Shown here: positions 50,808 to 64,000 of the stretch, piece after piece
Layout: every line of letters begins with the position of its first letter
Numbering within the stretch: position 1 is the stretch's first letter
Assembly: GCA_029747015.1 (NCBI GenBank)
Contig: JAKOGI010000125.1
Coordinates: 643,501-707,500 of the forward strand
Direction of reading: 5' to 3'
Origin: Carnegiea gigantea
Lineage: Eukaryota > Streptophyta > Magnoliopsida > Caryophyllales > Cactaceae
DNA length: 64,000 nt
The notes under the pieces: model-generated
Told to the model about the DNA's origin: nothing
What the model saw: only the letters and a program-made list of their open reading frames with translations
Database searches by the model: none
Translations under genes and position numbers: made by a program

Positions 50808-53800
50808 GAGAGATTGAAGGAGAAGGGATAGAAGATAATGTTTACTACATTAATCACAGTTAGTATGTACTTTAATTCAATAGGATCTCAAATGATTAAA
50901 ATATAGATAGTCTTCTTATTGCAAAATATTTTTAATAAAAAAAGATACTAATTTTGATAGAATACCGACCCACGAAAATGAAAAATACTGGTATTTGCTA
51001 AAAATAAAATCATATATATGATTAGAGATATTTATCAAAACAATTGATATGTTTTGTATATGTTCTCAATGTTGGTATTAAAAAATTGTATCTTATACTT
51101 TTTTTTTTTTTTTTAGTTTGCATCTATAGGTTTGTTGGTGAGGAAAAAAAGAGAGAGAGAGAATTTATTAAATAGTGAAAGATAACTTTCTCTACAATAA
51201 AAATGACTTCTTTTCCAACTTAAATTCGAACAACAACGATAAATTTAAATTGAACTTATTAATTATCAAGATGATAGTTGTTTTACTTTTGTGTCTTTAG
51301 GCTTTCATTTACTAGAGTAGATCATGAGACTCTGTTGGTCTATAAAGGTATAACTTTTTCATTATATATTTTCTTTATTCACAAGATTCAAATTTAAAAT
51401 TTTACTTGAGAGAAATATATCTCAAATCACTTAAAACTACGTGTATTAATTAATTAGTATTTCTTTCATCAGATCAAATAAGGTTTTGGAGGGGGAGAAG
51501 AGAGAAACGTGAGAGCACCTGAGCTGAGCACATGCAAGATGATGTATCCTACAAGGGAAATAAACTCAAGGGAGTTTTTCTTTTTTTTTTCCCCTTGTTT
51601 TTTTTTAAATAAAGGAGATGAGTGATTTTTTAAATTAAATCTCCACTATATATCCAGATTGTCACTGCAGCAAGCAAGCTAGGCAAGAATAAATGGATGT
51701 GTCGGTGGGCATGGACATCAAATCATGTGGTGTTCCATCCCTTCAAATCATCAACTGCCCTTCCTTACACAGGTCATGGCTTAATAATACACCCCTTTCT
51801 TTAAGGACATCCCCACTTTACACCTTTATCATAATTGTACTTGTTTTTTGCCTCTTCATCACAAATTTGACACTAATTTCATGCTTTCTAATGTGATATT
51901 TAAAATTATTTGTAAAGTTTTAGTTTTTTTGATAGAAAAGGGATTTTCAAGTTTGCCATTTAAAATAATAAGTAAGATTCTAACTATATTTCGTGCAAGT
52001 CACATAAAGGTGTGACTTTTATTATAAATTTTAATTCTAATATCTAAACTCTACCCATTCTAAACAATTAACTCGCCTCATTTAAAAACTTAAATCCCCC
52101 CCCCCCAAAAAAAGATTTTAAATGTATTGTTAAGTTTGTATAGAAGACAGAGGATAGCAGCAATTTGAAAACAAGCTAGACTTCAATAAAGAAAAAGACA
52201 AAAAAGATAATCTTCTAAAGCATTCCTAGTTAGAGTTGTAAATTTTAGAACTTTGTGTCATATGAGGAAAAATTTTATCTTTTGAAACGTATTTTTATTC
52301 ATTTTTCAATGCATTGAACTCTAGTTTGGATCCTAACAAAACATTTGCTATGAACTCACTCTATAACATACAAAAATTGGTGGAACTTGTCACGGAACAG
52401 TTTGCCATTCCGAACTGCGTGGCACAATTGATGCAACCCAATCTTGTGCCAATATGTGACGGGAGAGATCCCACAAATGGAACACGTTCCACCCACTAAG
52501 AATGCTCTGAAAGTAGGAGGAGTGCAAACTCACTAACAATAAATTATGTCATTTTCTTCGGCATTTATAGAGTAGGACCGGGAATTATTTGTACTAATTT
52601 ATATAGATTTCGAGAATGAGAAAGAGAAAAATCTTTGGTTATATTAGACATAGACGTTTCCCTAAGTACTAGACATGCATCATAATGAGCTCTCAAATTA
52701 AAATAAATACTCACCTAATTAATTTAATATACTCTTCTTAGAATAACTATAGTTAGGACCCCCCTCCCCCCCCCCCCCCAAAAAAAAGTGGTGCACACCA
52801 AATTTGTTTATTTCAATTAAATTAGGGATATTTGAGAACACAAAAATTATGTAGCCACATATTGTATTTCAATTAATTATATGACTATTTTCTTTAAAAA
52901 ATAATTTTCTGTTGCATAATCTTCTTTTTTTTAAAGCGGTTAACTGATAAATATTACAGTATATTACTATTAGCACTTGGCTGTTGCCGAATCACAGGTG
53001 ATCAAGTAAGATCAGATGAATTCTACTCCATGAGTTCTTAAATTCAATATTTTTGATCATTTTGCAAGAATCAGGTTGTGCTTGGACAAAGTGATCACTA
53101 ACTAATAGATCGAAAATTACAAATGGGTTATGTTATATTTTAAAAGAGAGTACACAATATTAATAAAATCTTTGCTTTGATCAACTACTATGGTTTTGTT
53201 ATGTTACATTGGAACTAATAAACACAGAGAAATTATCCTATGTCTGGGTACGTAACAACATCATCCGAAATATCAATCTTTCGTTATCTACACTTAAAGT
53301 GGTTAGGTTGCGAATAATACCGGCAAGTGAAGGTTGAGTTCAATGTTGAATTTAATATGGCAAGTAATTATGTGTACATATCGATTGTTGATATATTTTG
53401 TGTGTCTGTGTTTACCATAATGGAGCTGTTGATGACCTATAAAAAGGAAAAAGCTCTTCCACTCATTATAGATTTTCTTCATCACAAACTCGAACTCAAG
53501 ACTTTTATTTAAGATAATAAGCGTCAAACCACTTAGCTTGAACCAATATGTGTTGATGTTAATATTTTGAGTAATTAGTGTATGCTATATAACTTGGGTT
53601 AGCTACGTCGATACATGGATATCTCATATATAGTTCTAAAAAAACACCGAACTTTCAAAACTTTATAAAATTCTTACCGGAAGAGTGCAATAGACACACC
53701 ATGAACGCATAAATAACAAGTTGTAGTACCTAACCGCTAATGTGATATCAAGTAGTATTTTCATCTGATTTTCTTGAAGCATAATCTACTATATGATATG

Positions 53801-54600
53801 TCAATTTTTTTTTTTTTTTCAGTATTTCGGGAAAGAAAGGAAATCATAATCCAAATATATATTATACTTTGAATACAACACCAGAGAATTTGTAACTGAA
53901 ATTTAATGGATAATTGTCAAATGATTACAAGAATATTAGCCAAACATAATTATAATAAGCTAATAAAAGTAATATGTTCTATGAAACGTATGTAGTGCTC
54001 TTATAATCAATAATACTTCAACACAGCAATAACAACATTCCGCATATTCTGTCTAAATAGGATTCATATTAATAACACTGAACATCAAAGGCCTTTTTTT
54101 TTTGAAATTTTTACAAGAAGACTCTCAGTTTTCTATGCAGTGTGAAGTATTTTCGTCTAATTTTATTAAAAATGATCATTTGTCCTACTTTATGAAATGC
54201 CCAAAGAATCTCTTTTCTCTTGAAAAGATGCCTAAATAACAGTAATAATAATAATAACAATATTCCGTATATTCCGCCTAATACGGTCCATATTTATACT
54301 TAAAATCTAGCGAACATTTATTTTTAAGCTACCTAACACACGCAAAAGCCAAACCCACACTTCAATTAGACCAAGAACCAAGTGCGGGAAAAAGCCTTGC
54401 GTGGTGCGCTTTCCCCCTCAAAACAGAAATGCAAATGAGAAATGGAGCAAATTTTGGGTGGAAAATCACAACGAAAAGGAAAAACAAGAAAGTAAAAAAA
54501 CCCACAAGTTGAAACCAAGCCCCCAACCCCAAAATTATAAAAAAAAAGAAAAAAAGAAAAAAAAAAAGAAGTCGTCGTCTTCAAAATTCGATGGCAGAAA
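50808..54600. other. Long gene-free intergenic region
   Basis: About 3.8 kb of AT-rich DNA. It contains C(11)A(7) at 52096-52113, C(14)A(8) at 52766-52787 and several T or A runs. Open frames here are short, AT-driven and unlike any family I know. The right end (54360-54600) is A-rich and leads into the GMP-pyrophosphorylase leader. Confidence 0.5.
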
Positions 54601-54639
54601 GTCTAAATCTAAATATAAATAGAGCTGCTTAATCGTGAT

Positions 54640-57271
<2,632 letters not shown>

Positions 57272-58784
57272 GTGGATTTTGTATGGTGGAACTTGAACAA
57301 GAGGTAGATTATCCCCAGAAAGGTGTAATTTATTCAACACTGGAATGTGTGTTTATTTTTCCTGCATCTTGTATTTTGGATTGTAACTTCTAAGAGCTAG
57401 TTTGCCAGGAAGAATGTAGTTAAGTCATTAGGCAACCCCCACCCCACCCCACCCCACCCCCAAAAAAAGACCCTTCTATTTTTGTGTACAAAGAAAAAAA
57501 AATAAGCTGTATTGGTTCATTCTGTGTTTTCTATGGATCAGTAAGTTGATTCTGTTTGCAGCATTTAAATATGATCACTGATCTTTTCCTAATCCTTGTT
57601 TTGGATTTGCCGATTGCGACTGTATGAATTGATCTGTTTGATCTGGTACGTGGTTGCTGCTCTGAAAGGCTTTAGTTCATGTCATCATATAATATCAGAT
57701 AAGTGACTTCCATTACAATTTCAAACCATTTTTTTTGGCCTACAAAATTTCTGAAATCTATTGAAATTTTCATGGAAAGGTCTTCTTTCCTTGTTTTTTT
57801 GTTTTGGGGGATAGTACAAATTATATCATAGGCTCGGTTTATGGACTCCGGGCACTTGTTTTTGGTGGCTTCAACGGGTCTTTTTTTACTTGTAGTTGGA
57901 CAACTTTATTGCCTGTGCATTGTTCATTTTGTCGAACATATCTAGGGTTAGGTATTAAGCATTGATAATTTGAGATTAACAGTACTCATTTCTAGGTTCT
58001 TCTCTCGTCGTGCTTATTTCTTGTTTCTTCAATTTATGAAGTTGAACAATTTGTTTTATATCCTTAAGCAATTTATCGTATTAAGTTGAGCATCTTAATT
58101 TATTCACTTGAGTATGTCTCAGATCTATAGACTCAGGATCTTAGTAGAAGTGCTAGTAAATAGATAAAATACCATCACTCAAGGCATGATTAAAGGCCAT
58201 AAGTTGTTTTGAATATGAAAAAGCAAGCCAACGCCAAATTGTCCAATTAGCAATCCGTGAAGAATGGACTACCGCAGCTCCCCAACTGCCCACGTATATT
58301 CCCCAACTGCCCACGTACATTCCATTATGTTTCTTAAACTGAACCACGCAAAAAAAAAAAGGAAAATAAAAGAAGGCCTGCGGCATGTAATTCTAAAAAG
58401 TCGTCATTAATTAGGATGTGTTGTTCTGTCATTGTGTGCTCTGCCCTACCATGTGATATGTCAACTAATGCTCTACCTAATTCCCTAAACAGCATGCCAT
58501 TGATATGTTCTTTCCCCCTCAAGTCAAGTTCAAATTACTAATTACAACACTAAAATCAGGTAAGTAGGGGTCCTCCATGATACCTGTTAGCACTTGCTAA
58601 TCACTTAATTATGTGTTGTGCAAATTGATTTTACATGACGGCAATCTTACTGCCTTCTCCCCATCAATTCAGTTCAAATGATATCGGAGATAAAATGTAA
58701 TTTGGTCTGCTATTTATCAATGTATGATATTGTTATATAGATCTTCTATATTGTGATGACGGTATTAGAGTAGAATACATACAT
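57272..58784. other. GMPP 3' UTR and spacer
   Basis: After the probable 3' UTR comes a (CCCCA)n run ending in seven A (57436-57468). Two tandem 21-bp units with the phrase CCCCAACTGCCCACGTA lie at about 58280-58321. No gene is seen. Confidence 0.5.
57436..57468. repeat. (CCCCA)n microsatellite
   Basis: Four to five CCCCA units followed by a C run and seven A. Confidence 0.85.
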
Positions 58785-59200
58785 GTGATTCTAATTACAA
58801 CACTAGAATCGGATAAGAAGCTTCTCAAAGTGCTTCAGAATGAAATCAACATCGTTAAAAAGAATGTTGATGTCGTCAAGCTCAAGATGCCAATTTTTTC
58901 TCTCTTAGGAACTTCTTCACCAAACTTTTCCTCTTTATTGAACGATATTGGAGATTTGGTGATGAAGAAAATATGAGAATTATGCTCAAAGTTAGGAACT
59001 TTAGAGCCCTGTATCCATGGGCTATACAATCTTTATAAATTGGTAGTTTTGATTTGGTTTTGTGCCCTATGTTCCTTTGGTACTATACTGCTATTTGGAT
59101 CATGCTAGTTGATTATTGCATTTCAAGTGAATTTGTAATTGTAACCTGAAATGTGAAATGTATGAGGAAGTTTTGCTCTACTAAATGTGTGGAACAATCC
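58785..59200 (+). pseudogene. Decayed fragment of a MAM33-like gene
   Basis: The frame SDKKLLKVLQNEINIVKK resembles DERLLEVLQSEIDDLEQ at the end of exon 1 of the intact MAM33-type gene 3.6 kb downstream. The resemblance continues into noncoding DNA: GGTTTTGTGCCCTAT, a GATCATGCTAGTTG-like phrase, and GAGGAAGTTT recur in the same order as in intron 1 of that gene (about 62840-63150). This places the fragment as a tandem duplicate spanning the end of exon 1 and the start of intron 1, diverged and without flanking exons. Confidence 0.75.
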
Positions 59201-59348
59201 TCGCTCTCTCCGATAAAAGGCTCATTACTTTGACTCACCAAATAAAATAAGACGCACGGACTTACTCTATAACACACAACTTTATTTTTAGAATAAACTA
59301 ATTTGGACCCGTGCTTTACACGGTGCATGTTAAAGTCGACACTTTGAA

Positions 59349-59397
59349 TATATATATATATATTGTGTGTGTGTGTGCGCGCGCGCGCGTGCGTGCA
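59349..59397. repeat. Compound (TA)n-(GT)n-(GC)n microsatellite
   Basis: TA, then GT, then GC dinucleotides follow in series, all alternating pyrimidine-purine. Confidence 0.95.
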
Positions 59398-59642
59398 AGT
59401 TTAAGCCTTGATTTTATATAGTAGCTTTATATTGTTCAAAGAACCAAATTGAGTGGGTAAACTAATATAATAGAATATTTTTTTATTATGCTTAATTATC
59501 CTTTTCCAAATTATAAAGATGCTGATCATATGAATTATCAATTATTTTGACATGCTTATGCTTAGAAGAAAGAGTGTTTTACAAAATCCCATAACTATTT
59601 AGTTAATTAAAGATAAAATAAAAAAGATTTTAAAAAGGACAT

Positions 59643-60990
59643 ATAATTATAACTAAGTGTATAAATTCAAAGATAGTTTTTCTTCTATACCTTCATTGTT
59701 CATATCGTATGGATGGACCAATGTTATGAAATATAATTTTTTTTGGTTTAAAAATAGGGGGTCCATAAATTCCAGGAGATAGGGGAAGTGGGGAACATAC
59801 CTTCACCCGTATGTTGTGTGACAATATATCAATTTATGAGTTGTTTTTTTTTTTTTTTTGGTCAAGATGAGTTCTTTGTTAATTATGCACCCGTATATTA
59901 AAATCCAGATGTCATCAAGCTAATTATGCACCGATATGTTTTAGACACATATCAATCTTTTTTGGGTGCACCCCATTTCTCTGAATTTAGACAACATGTC
60001 AATTTTGTAGAACTGGGGTGCATACTAACATCCACGATACCGGAAGTTCCAAATTCCACAATAGCTACAAACAACTACTTCTCTACTTTCTAATTACAAT
60101 ACAATCAGTCAACTAAAGATTAAGGAGAGAGAGTGCTTTAGAAAATCATATACACATGCACACACACAAGTAGATAAAATTAAAAGTTTAAACATTGGTT
60201 GAAAAACTTTCTTTATTTTTTATTTCTCTTATTGTTGTGGGTAATCCGCACGTAGAAAAGAATCAATAATATGAGAGCGTACATATGGAATTGATGAAGA
60301 CGTCTTCCTCATTGTTCATAATTATAACTAAGTGTATAAATTCAAAGATAGTTTTTCTTCTATACCTTCATTGTTCATATCGTATGGATGGAGCAATGTT
60401 ATGAAATATAATTTTTTTTGGTTTAAAAATAGGGGGTCCATAAATTCCAGGAGATAGGGGAAGTGGGGAACATACCTTCACCCGTATGTTGTGTGACAAT
60501 ATATCAATTTATGAGTTGTTTTTTTTTTTTTTTTGGTCAAGATGAGTTCTTTGTTAATTATGCACCCGTATATTAAAATCCAGATGTCATCAAGCTAATT
60601 ATGCACCGATATGTTTTAGACACATATCAATCTTTTTTGGGTGCACCCCATTTCTCTGAATTTAGACAACATGTCAATTTTGTAGAACTGGGGTGCATAC
60701 TAACATCCACGATACCGGAAGTTCCAAATTCCACAATAGCTACAAACAACTACTTCTCTACTTTCCAATTACAATACAATCAGTCAACTAAAGATTAAGG
60801 AGAGAGAGTCCTTTAGAAAATCATATACACATACACACACACAAGTAGATAAAATTAAAAGTTTAAACATTGGTTGAAAAACTTTCTTTATTTTTTATTT
60901 CTCTTATTGTTGTGGGTAATCCGCACGTAGAAAAGAATCAATAATATGAGAGCGTACATATGGAATTGATGAAGACGTCTTCCTCATTGT
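59643..60990. repeat. 675-bp tandem direct duplication
   Basis: The unit 59643-60317 is followed directly by a second copy 60318-60990. By eye I see only about four base differences (for example GGACCAATG versus GGAGCAATG), and even the 16-base T run has equal length, so the duplication is recent. The unit is noncoding. A degenerate partial third relative, about 60 bp, is found further right near 61121-61182. Confidence 0.95.
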
Positions 60991-61677
60991 ATCTTGATCC
61001 TTACAAATTACAAAAATATAAAAAGAAAAATGAGTGCAAGAAAAATATAAACATCTAAGTAAAAGAAGATGAAAGAGGGGGAAGTAAGATGGATTCTTTT
61101 AAATCGACCTCGCTCAATACAGACATCTTTCTTACTGAATGTTGATCCCTATAGATTCAAGAAAAAGATAAAATAAAAATGAGTCATTTTACAACATCAA
61201 ATAATTTAGACCTTGTGAAAATTCTATCTTCACATAGAAAAATAGTATTAGAATGAACAATTTGATGTTAATGTTATGTGATATAATCTAATAGTGTATA
61301 CACAACTTGTGTACAGTATGCAATATAACCCAGACGTGGGTTTAGCATAACCTAAATGTGTGGAATTTGATGCTGTATGGTAATATAGGAAAGAATATAA
61401 CCTAAATGTATAGCTATTGCAATGTAATATGGCAAAGCTTATTAGTTAAGCATTAGGAAAGAATACTAAAGGATATACAATATGTGGAGGTTAGCATTAG
61501 GAGTAGGAAAGCTTGCCAAGACCATGGCTAAATGAAACAATTTTTTTTTCTAATATCACAACAACAATTTTATTTTATGAAGATCACATAATCACTTTTT
61601 CATAAATTATGATCTCCAAGGTCATTAATATAGTTTCCTCTTTTGTTTGATCATATAATTACGTGTTTTAATCTGTC

Positions 61678-61678
<1 letters not shown>

Positions 61679-61707
<29 letters not shown>
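61679..61707. repeat. (AAT)n microsatellite
   Basis: Nine to ten AAT triplets. Confidence 0.95.
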
Positions 61708-61708
<1 letters not shown>

Positions 61709-61938
61709 TTGACATATGAGAGTAAATATGACGGAAGTAATTTAGGAAATTATGAAATCTATTAAACATAATCAGAATTGAAGTAATGGTTGAGATCAAG
61801 AGAGAGATTGCATCCAACGGTCTAAAACTCTAATTTATGAGAATTTAGGAAAAATTCACATCATCACTACATTGCTATTATACAATAGTATAGATAAAAG
61901 AAAAACTAATCAAAAAATATTTAAAAAATCAAAAAGCA

Positions 61939-62082
61939 GCCCTAAGCCCCCATGAGCCGGCTCTCACCCGCAAGCTTCCCTGCGAGCCGCTTGCCGCGAG
62001 CCAGTCACTGGAGAACTCCCCCTGCCTCTCCCCCCCTCTCTCTCCTCCATTTTCACTCACGAGCCGACTATTGGAGATGGTC
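61939..62082. mobile_element. Partial MITE-like element
   Basis: The phrases CATGAGCCGGC and GCGAGCCGCTTGCCG resemble the GC-rich block at 2663-2715, and the right end read inward is GACCATCTCCAATAG next to TAA (62083-62085), close to the GAGCATCTCC-type ends of small plant transposons. No matching left end was found, so the element is truncated or diverged. Confidence 0.35.
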
Positions 62083-62437
62083 TAACTGCGTGTTACTTAC
62101 ATGGAAAGTTCAGTATTTATTTTGAACTCATGTTTGCAACGCTTCCCTCCTCTCAATGATTCCCAATCTCTCTGTAATGGGCTGGGCTTCATGTTGAATA
62201 TTGGGCTCTCCATCGATGAGTCCAGAACAAAAAAAGGAAAAAAGAAAAGCATGAAACGATAATGCTACCCCACGACCCAAGGCTTGACAAGCGCCCAACC
62301 AAATCCCTGATCCTTTTGAGAAGAGCCGCAGGGCCGCTGCTGTGAGTGCGGGTTGATTCTGAAACCCTAAAAGCTCCAATCTCTTCAAATTCAAAATCCT
62401 CCTTAAACCCTAATTATCCTCTGTTTCTCTTTCTAGA

Positions 62438-64000
62438 ATGGCTTTCTTGGCGATTATTCCGTGGTCAGCGTCACGGGCATCTCCTTTGGCGGTCCCGGTC
62501 GTCGAATCGCGGAGGCATAAGCACCCCGCCGTCGCCTCCGCCGTGCATTTCTCGTTCAGACGTGCCACTGTTTCCTATCAATTGCTTTCAACATCTCGTT
62601 TTTGCAGCCGCTCTGTTTCTTCGACTTCCAGGCCCCGCTCTCCAGATGAGAGGCTTCTCGAAGTCCTTCAAAGTGAAATTGACGACCTTGAGCAGTCTGA
62701 GGATTTTGACAAGGTGCCAACGTTTTCTCTCTCGTTGAAGTTCTTGTGGTACTACTAAAATTTTGCGAATTTAGGGTTCCTTTGAGGTACCTGTTTCTGC
62801 AATTTTGCTCTGAATTCGTTCTTCTGGAGGGAAAAACTGGGTTGAAAATTGGTGAAGAGAATGTGAAACTATGCTGAAAGTTTGAGGCTTTTCCCTGAGC
62901 AAATATGTAGTTAGAGACAGGACATTCAGACATGTTGGTTCTGTGGTCTATATTATCTACATTTTATGGTTCTTATGTGGTTTTGTGCCCTATATTCGTT
63001 TGTTATTACTACTATTTGATTGATGCTAGTTGGTCATGGGTCCTCAAATAGTTCATGTTGACCAGGTGTCCTGCTTGCTTGTTGCATTTTACATTGATTT
63101 GTTGCTGTAAATTGAAATATGCGAGGAAGTTTGCTTCTGAAAATGGTGGAATTATTGACAAGAATTTTGCAAGTTGATTTCTTCACTTGCTCCTTGCCTC
63201 GGTATATTAACAAGTTAACTAGGGTTGATGTTGAAGGAAATCATGTGGTCGTTTTTCTCTGGTTGGCTTCGTTGATAACCCATGTAAGGGCTGGATGAAG
63301 TCTCATGTGTCTATTGTATGCTTAGGTATTAATTCGGAAATGCCAAATGTTGTGAAAATTAGTTTGGACTTGGCATCTCTTGCCATATGATGATCATGTG
63401 ACCTTGAGGTATTTGACCCCTTGATGCAGTTCCTTGTTTGTCTTTCTTTATGTGATCTTACTGAACCTGCTATTGATTATCACAATGAGCTTGAATCATT
63501 GCTTCTTGCCTGAATTATATGTAAATCTGCCATTGTGCATCATGAAATTGAGTGGCTGTTTTTCTGATTGTGCTTTTTGGCCTTCCATTTGTTTAGAATG
63601 TAGAAGTTCCTGAGGGCTTCCCTTTCAAAGTTGAAGACAATGTTGGGAAGCAGACAGTGACTCTAACAAGAGAGTACGGCAGTGAAACAATAACAATTAA
63701 AGCATCCATGCCCAACCTTGAAGAAGGGGAGGATGAAGAAGAGGATGATGAAGAGGAGGATGATGAAGAGGAGGCGGCTGATGAAGAGGAGGATGATGAA
63801 GAGGAGGAGGATGATGAAGAGGAGGAGGAGGATGAATCAAGTTTAGCCCTTGTTGTAACCATTTCTAAGAAGGATGGCCTACGTCTGGTTTTCGAATGTA
63901 CTGCTTCTGAGGATAAATGCACAATTAACAGCCTCTCGCTAAAGAACCCGGAGACAGATGATCAACTTGCATATGAGGGCCCTGATTTCTTGTAAGTTGG
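62438..64000 (+). CDS. MAM33/p32-type mitochondrial acidic protein, 3' end outside window
   Basis: Exon 1 (62438-62713) and exon 2 (63597-63991) join in phase to 223 residues, and a donor TT|GTAAGT at the right edge shows that the gene goes on. The N-terminus is rich in Arg, Ser and Ala with no acidic residues at first, like a mitochondrial presequence. The mature part begins DERLLEVLQSEIDDLEQ and VEVPEGFPFKVEDNVGKQTV, both family hallmarks, then SLALVVTISKKDGLRLVFEC and YEGPDF. Between strands lies an acidic tract of 39 residues (about 134-172), with 36 Asp/Glu. Family members form doughnut-shaped acidic trimers in the mitochondrial matrix and influence oxidative metabolism and RNA-related complexes. 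It lies near GMPP as At2g39795 lies near At2g39770. Confidence 0.9.
63718..63837 (+). repeat. GAAGAGGAGGATGAT-type coding minisatellite
   Basis: The acidic tract is coded by imperfect repeats of GAGGAGGATGATGAA-like units, prone to slippage and in-frame length change. Confidence 0.85.

Larger units (their letters stand above)
60991..62437. other. Intergenic spacer before the MAM33-type gene
   Basis: AT-rich, with an AAT microsatellite (61679-61707), a GC-rich MITE-like end (61939-62082) and then the promoter and leader of the MAM33-type gene (about 62100-62437), which is C/T-rich near the start codon. Confidence 0.5.

Noticed and set aside
51693..51896. 67-codon frame with a hydrophobic C-terminus
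   Set aside because: It stands alone in AT-rich spacer, has no promoter or family resemblance, and hydrophobic frames are common in T-rich DNA.
60601..60798. 65-codon frame inside the tandem duplication
   Set aside because: The unit has no coding signature, and the open frame is not extended or shared with any family.
63593..63922. Poly-Ser frame opposite the MAM33 acidic tract
   Set aside because: It is the reverse reading of the GAG/GAT repeat.

Overview
This is nuclear DNA from a flowering plant, almost certainly a core eudicot. The signs are AT-rich intergenic DNA, GT-AG introns, DNA transposons and MITEs of plant type, many microsatellites, and plant-specific gene families. I cannot name the species. 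Splicing by eye at GT-AG sites, with the reading phase checked at every junction, gives seven intact or near-intact host genes, one small plant-specific gene, two gene relics and several transposons.

Layout: a clade A protein phosphatase 2C of the AHG3/PP2CA type (3825-5213, +); a HESO1-type RNA uridylyltransferase in 8 coding exons (9245-14894, +); a convergent PMT11/12-type Golgi methyltransferase in 9 exons (16071-22164, -); a 5.1-kb PIF/Harbinger transposon with perfect 3-bp target duplication (22416-27549), sitting about 250 bp upstream of the methyltransferase start; a BPM-type MATH-BTB protein (29231-35206, +); a small 82-residue plant protein (36047-36295, -); an RCC1-repeat protein in 11 exons (39115-44234, +); a WAKL15/20-type receptor kinase (45297-47586, +) followed by a decayed partial copy of its kinase; GDP-mannose pyrophosphorylase (55608-57271, +); a decayed MAM33-like fragment (about 58785-59200); a recent 675-bp tandem duplication (59643-60990); and a MAM33/p32-type mitochondrial acidic protein that runs off the right edge (62438-64000, +).

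The genes do not form an operon or a single pathway. The order is informative. From memory, HESO1, PMT11, BPM3, CYT1/VTC1 and a mitochondrial glycoprotein gene are consecutive or nearly so in Arabidopsis (At2g39740, 39750, 39760, 39770, 39795), and the RCC1-WAKL pair matches At3g53830-53840. This window therefore seems to join in one place what Arabidopsis has on two chromosomes.

The intergenic DNA holds a hAT-type non-autonomous element with GGTCCGG-rich ends (1126-2249), several MITE-like inverted-repeat elements, a short relative of the PIF element (about 49799-50804), a possible copia tail, and an unusual series of polar C(n)A(n)/T(n)G(n) homopolymer junctions. I found no CRISPR array, no convincing tRNA or rRNA gene and no virus-derived gene. 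I saw no new multi-gene system; the most interesting points are the composite synteny, the gene relics, the transposon structures and the polar homopolymer tracts.
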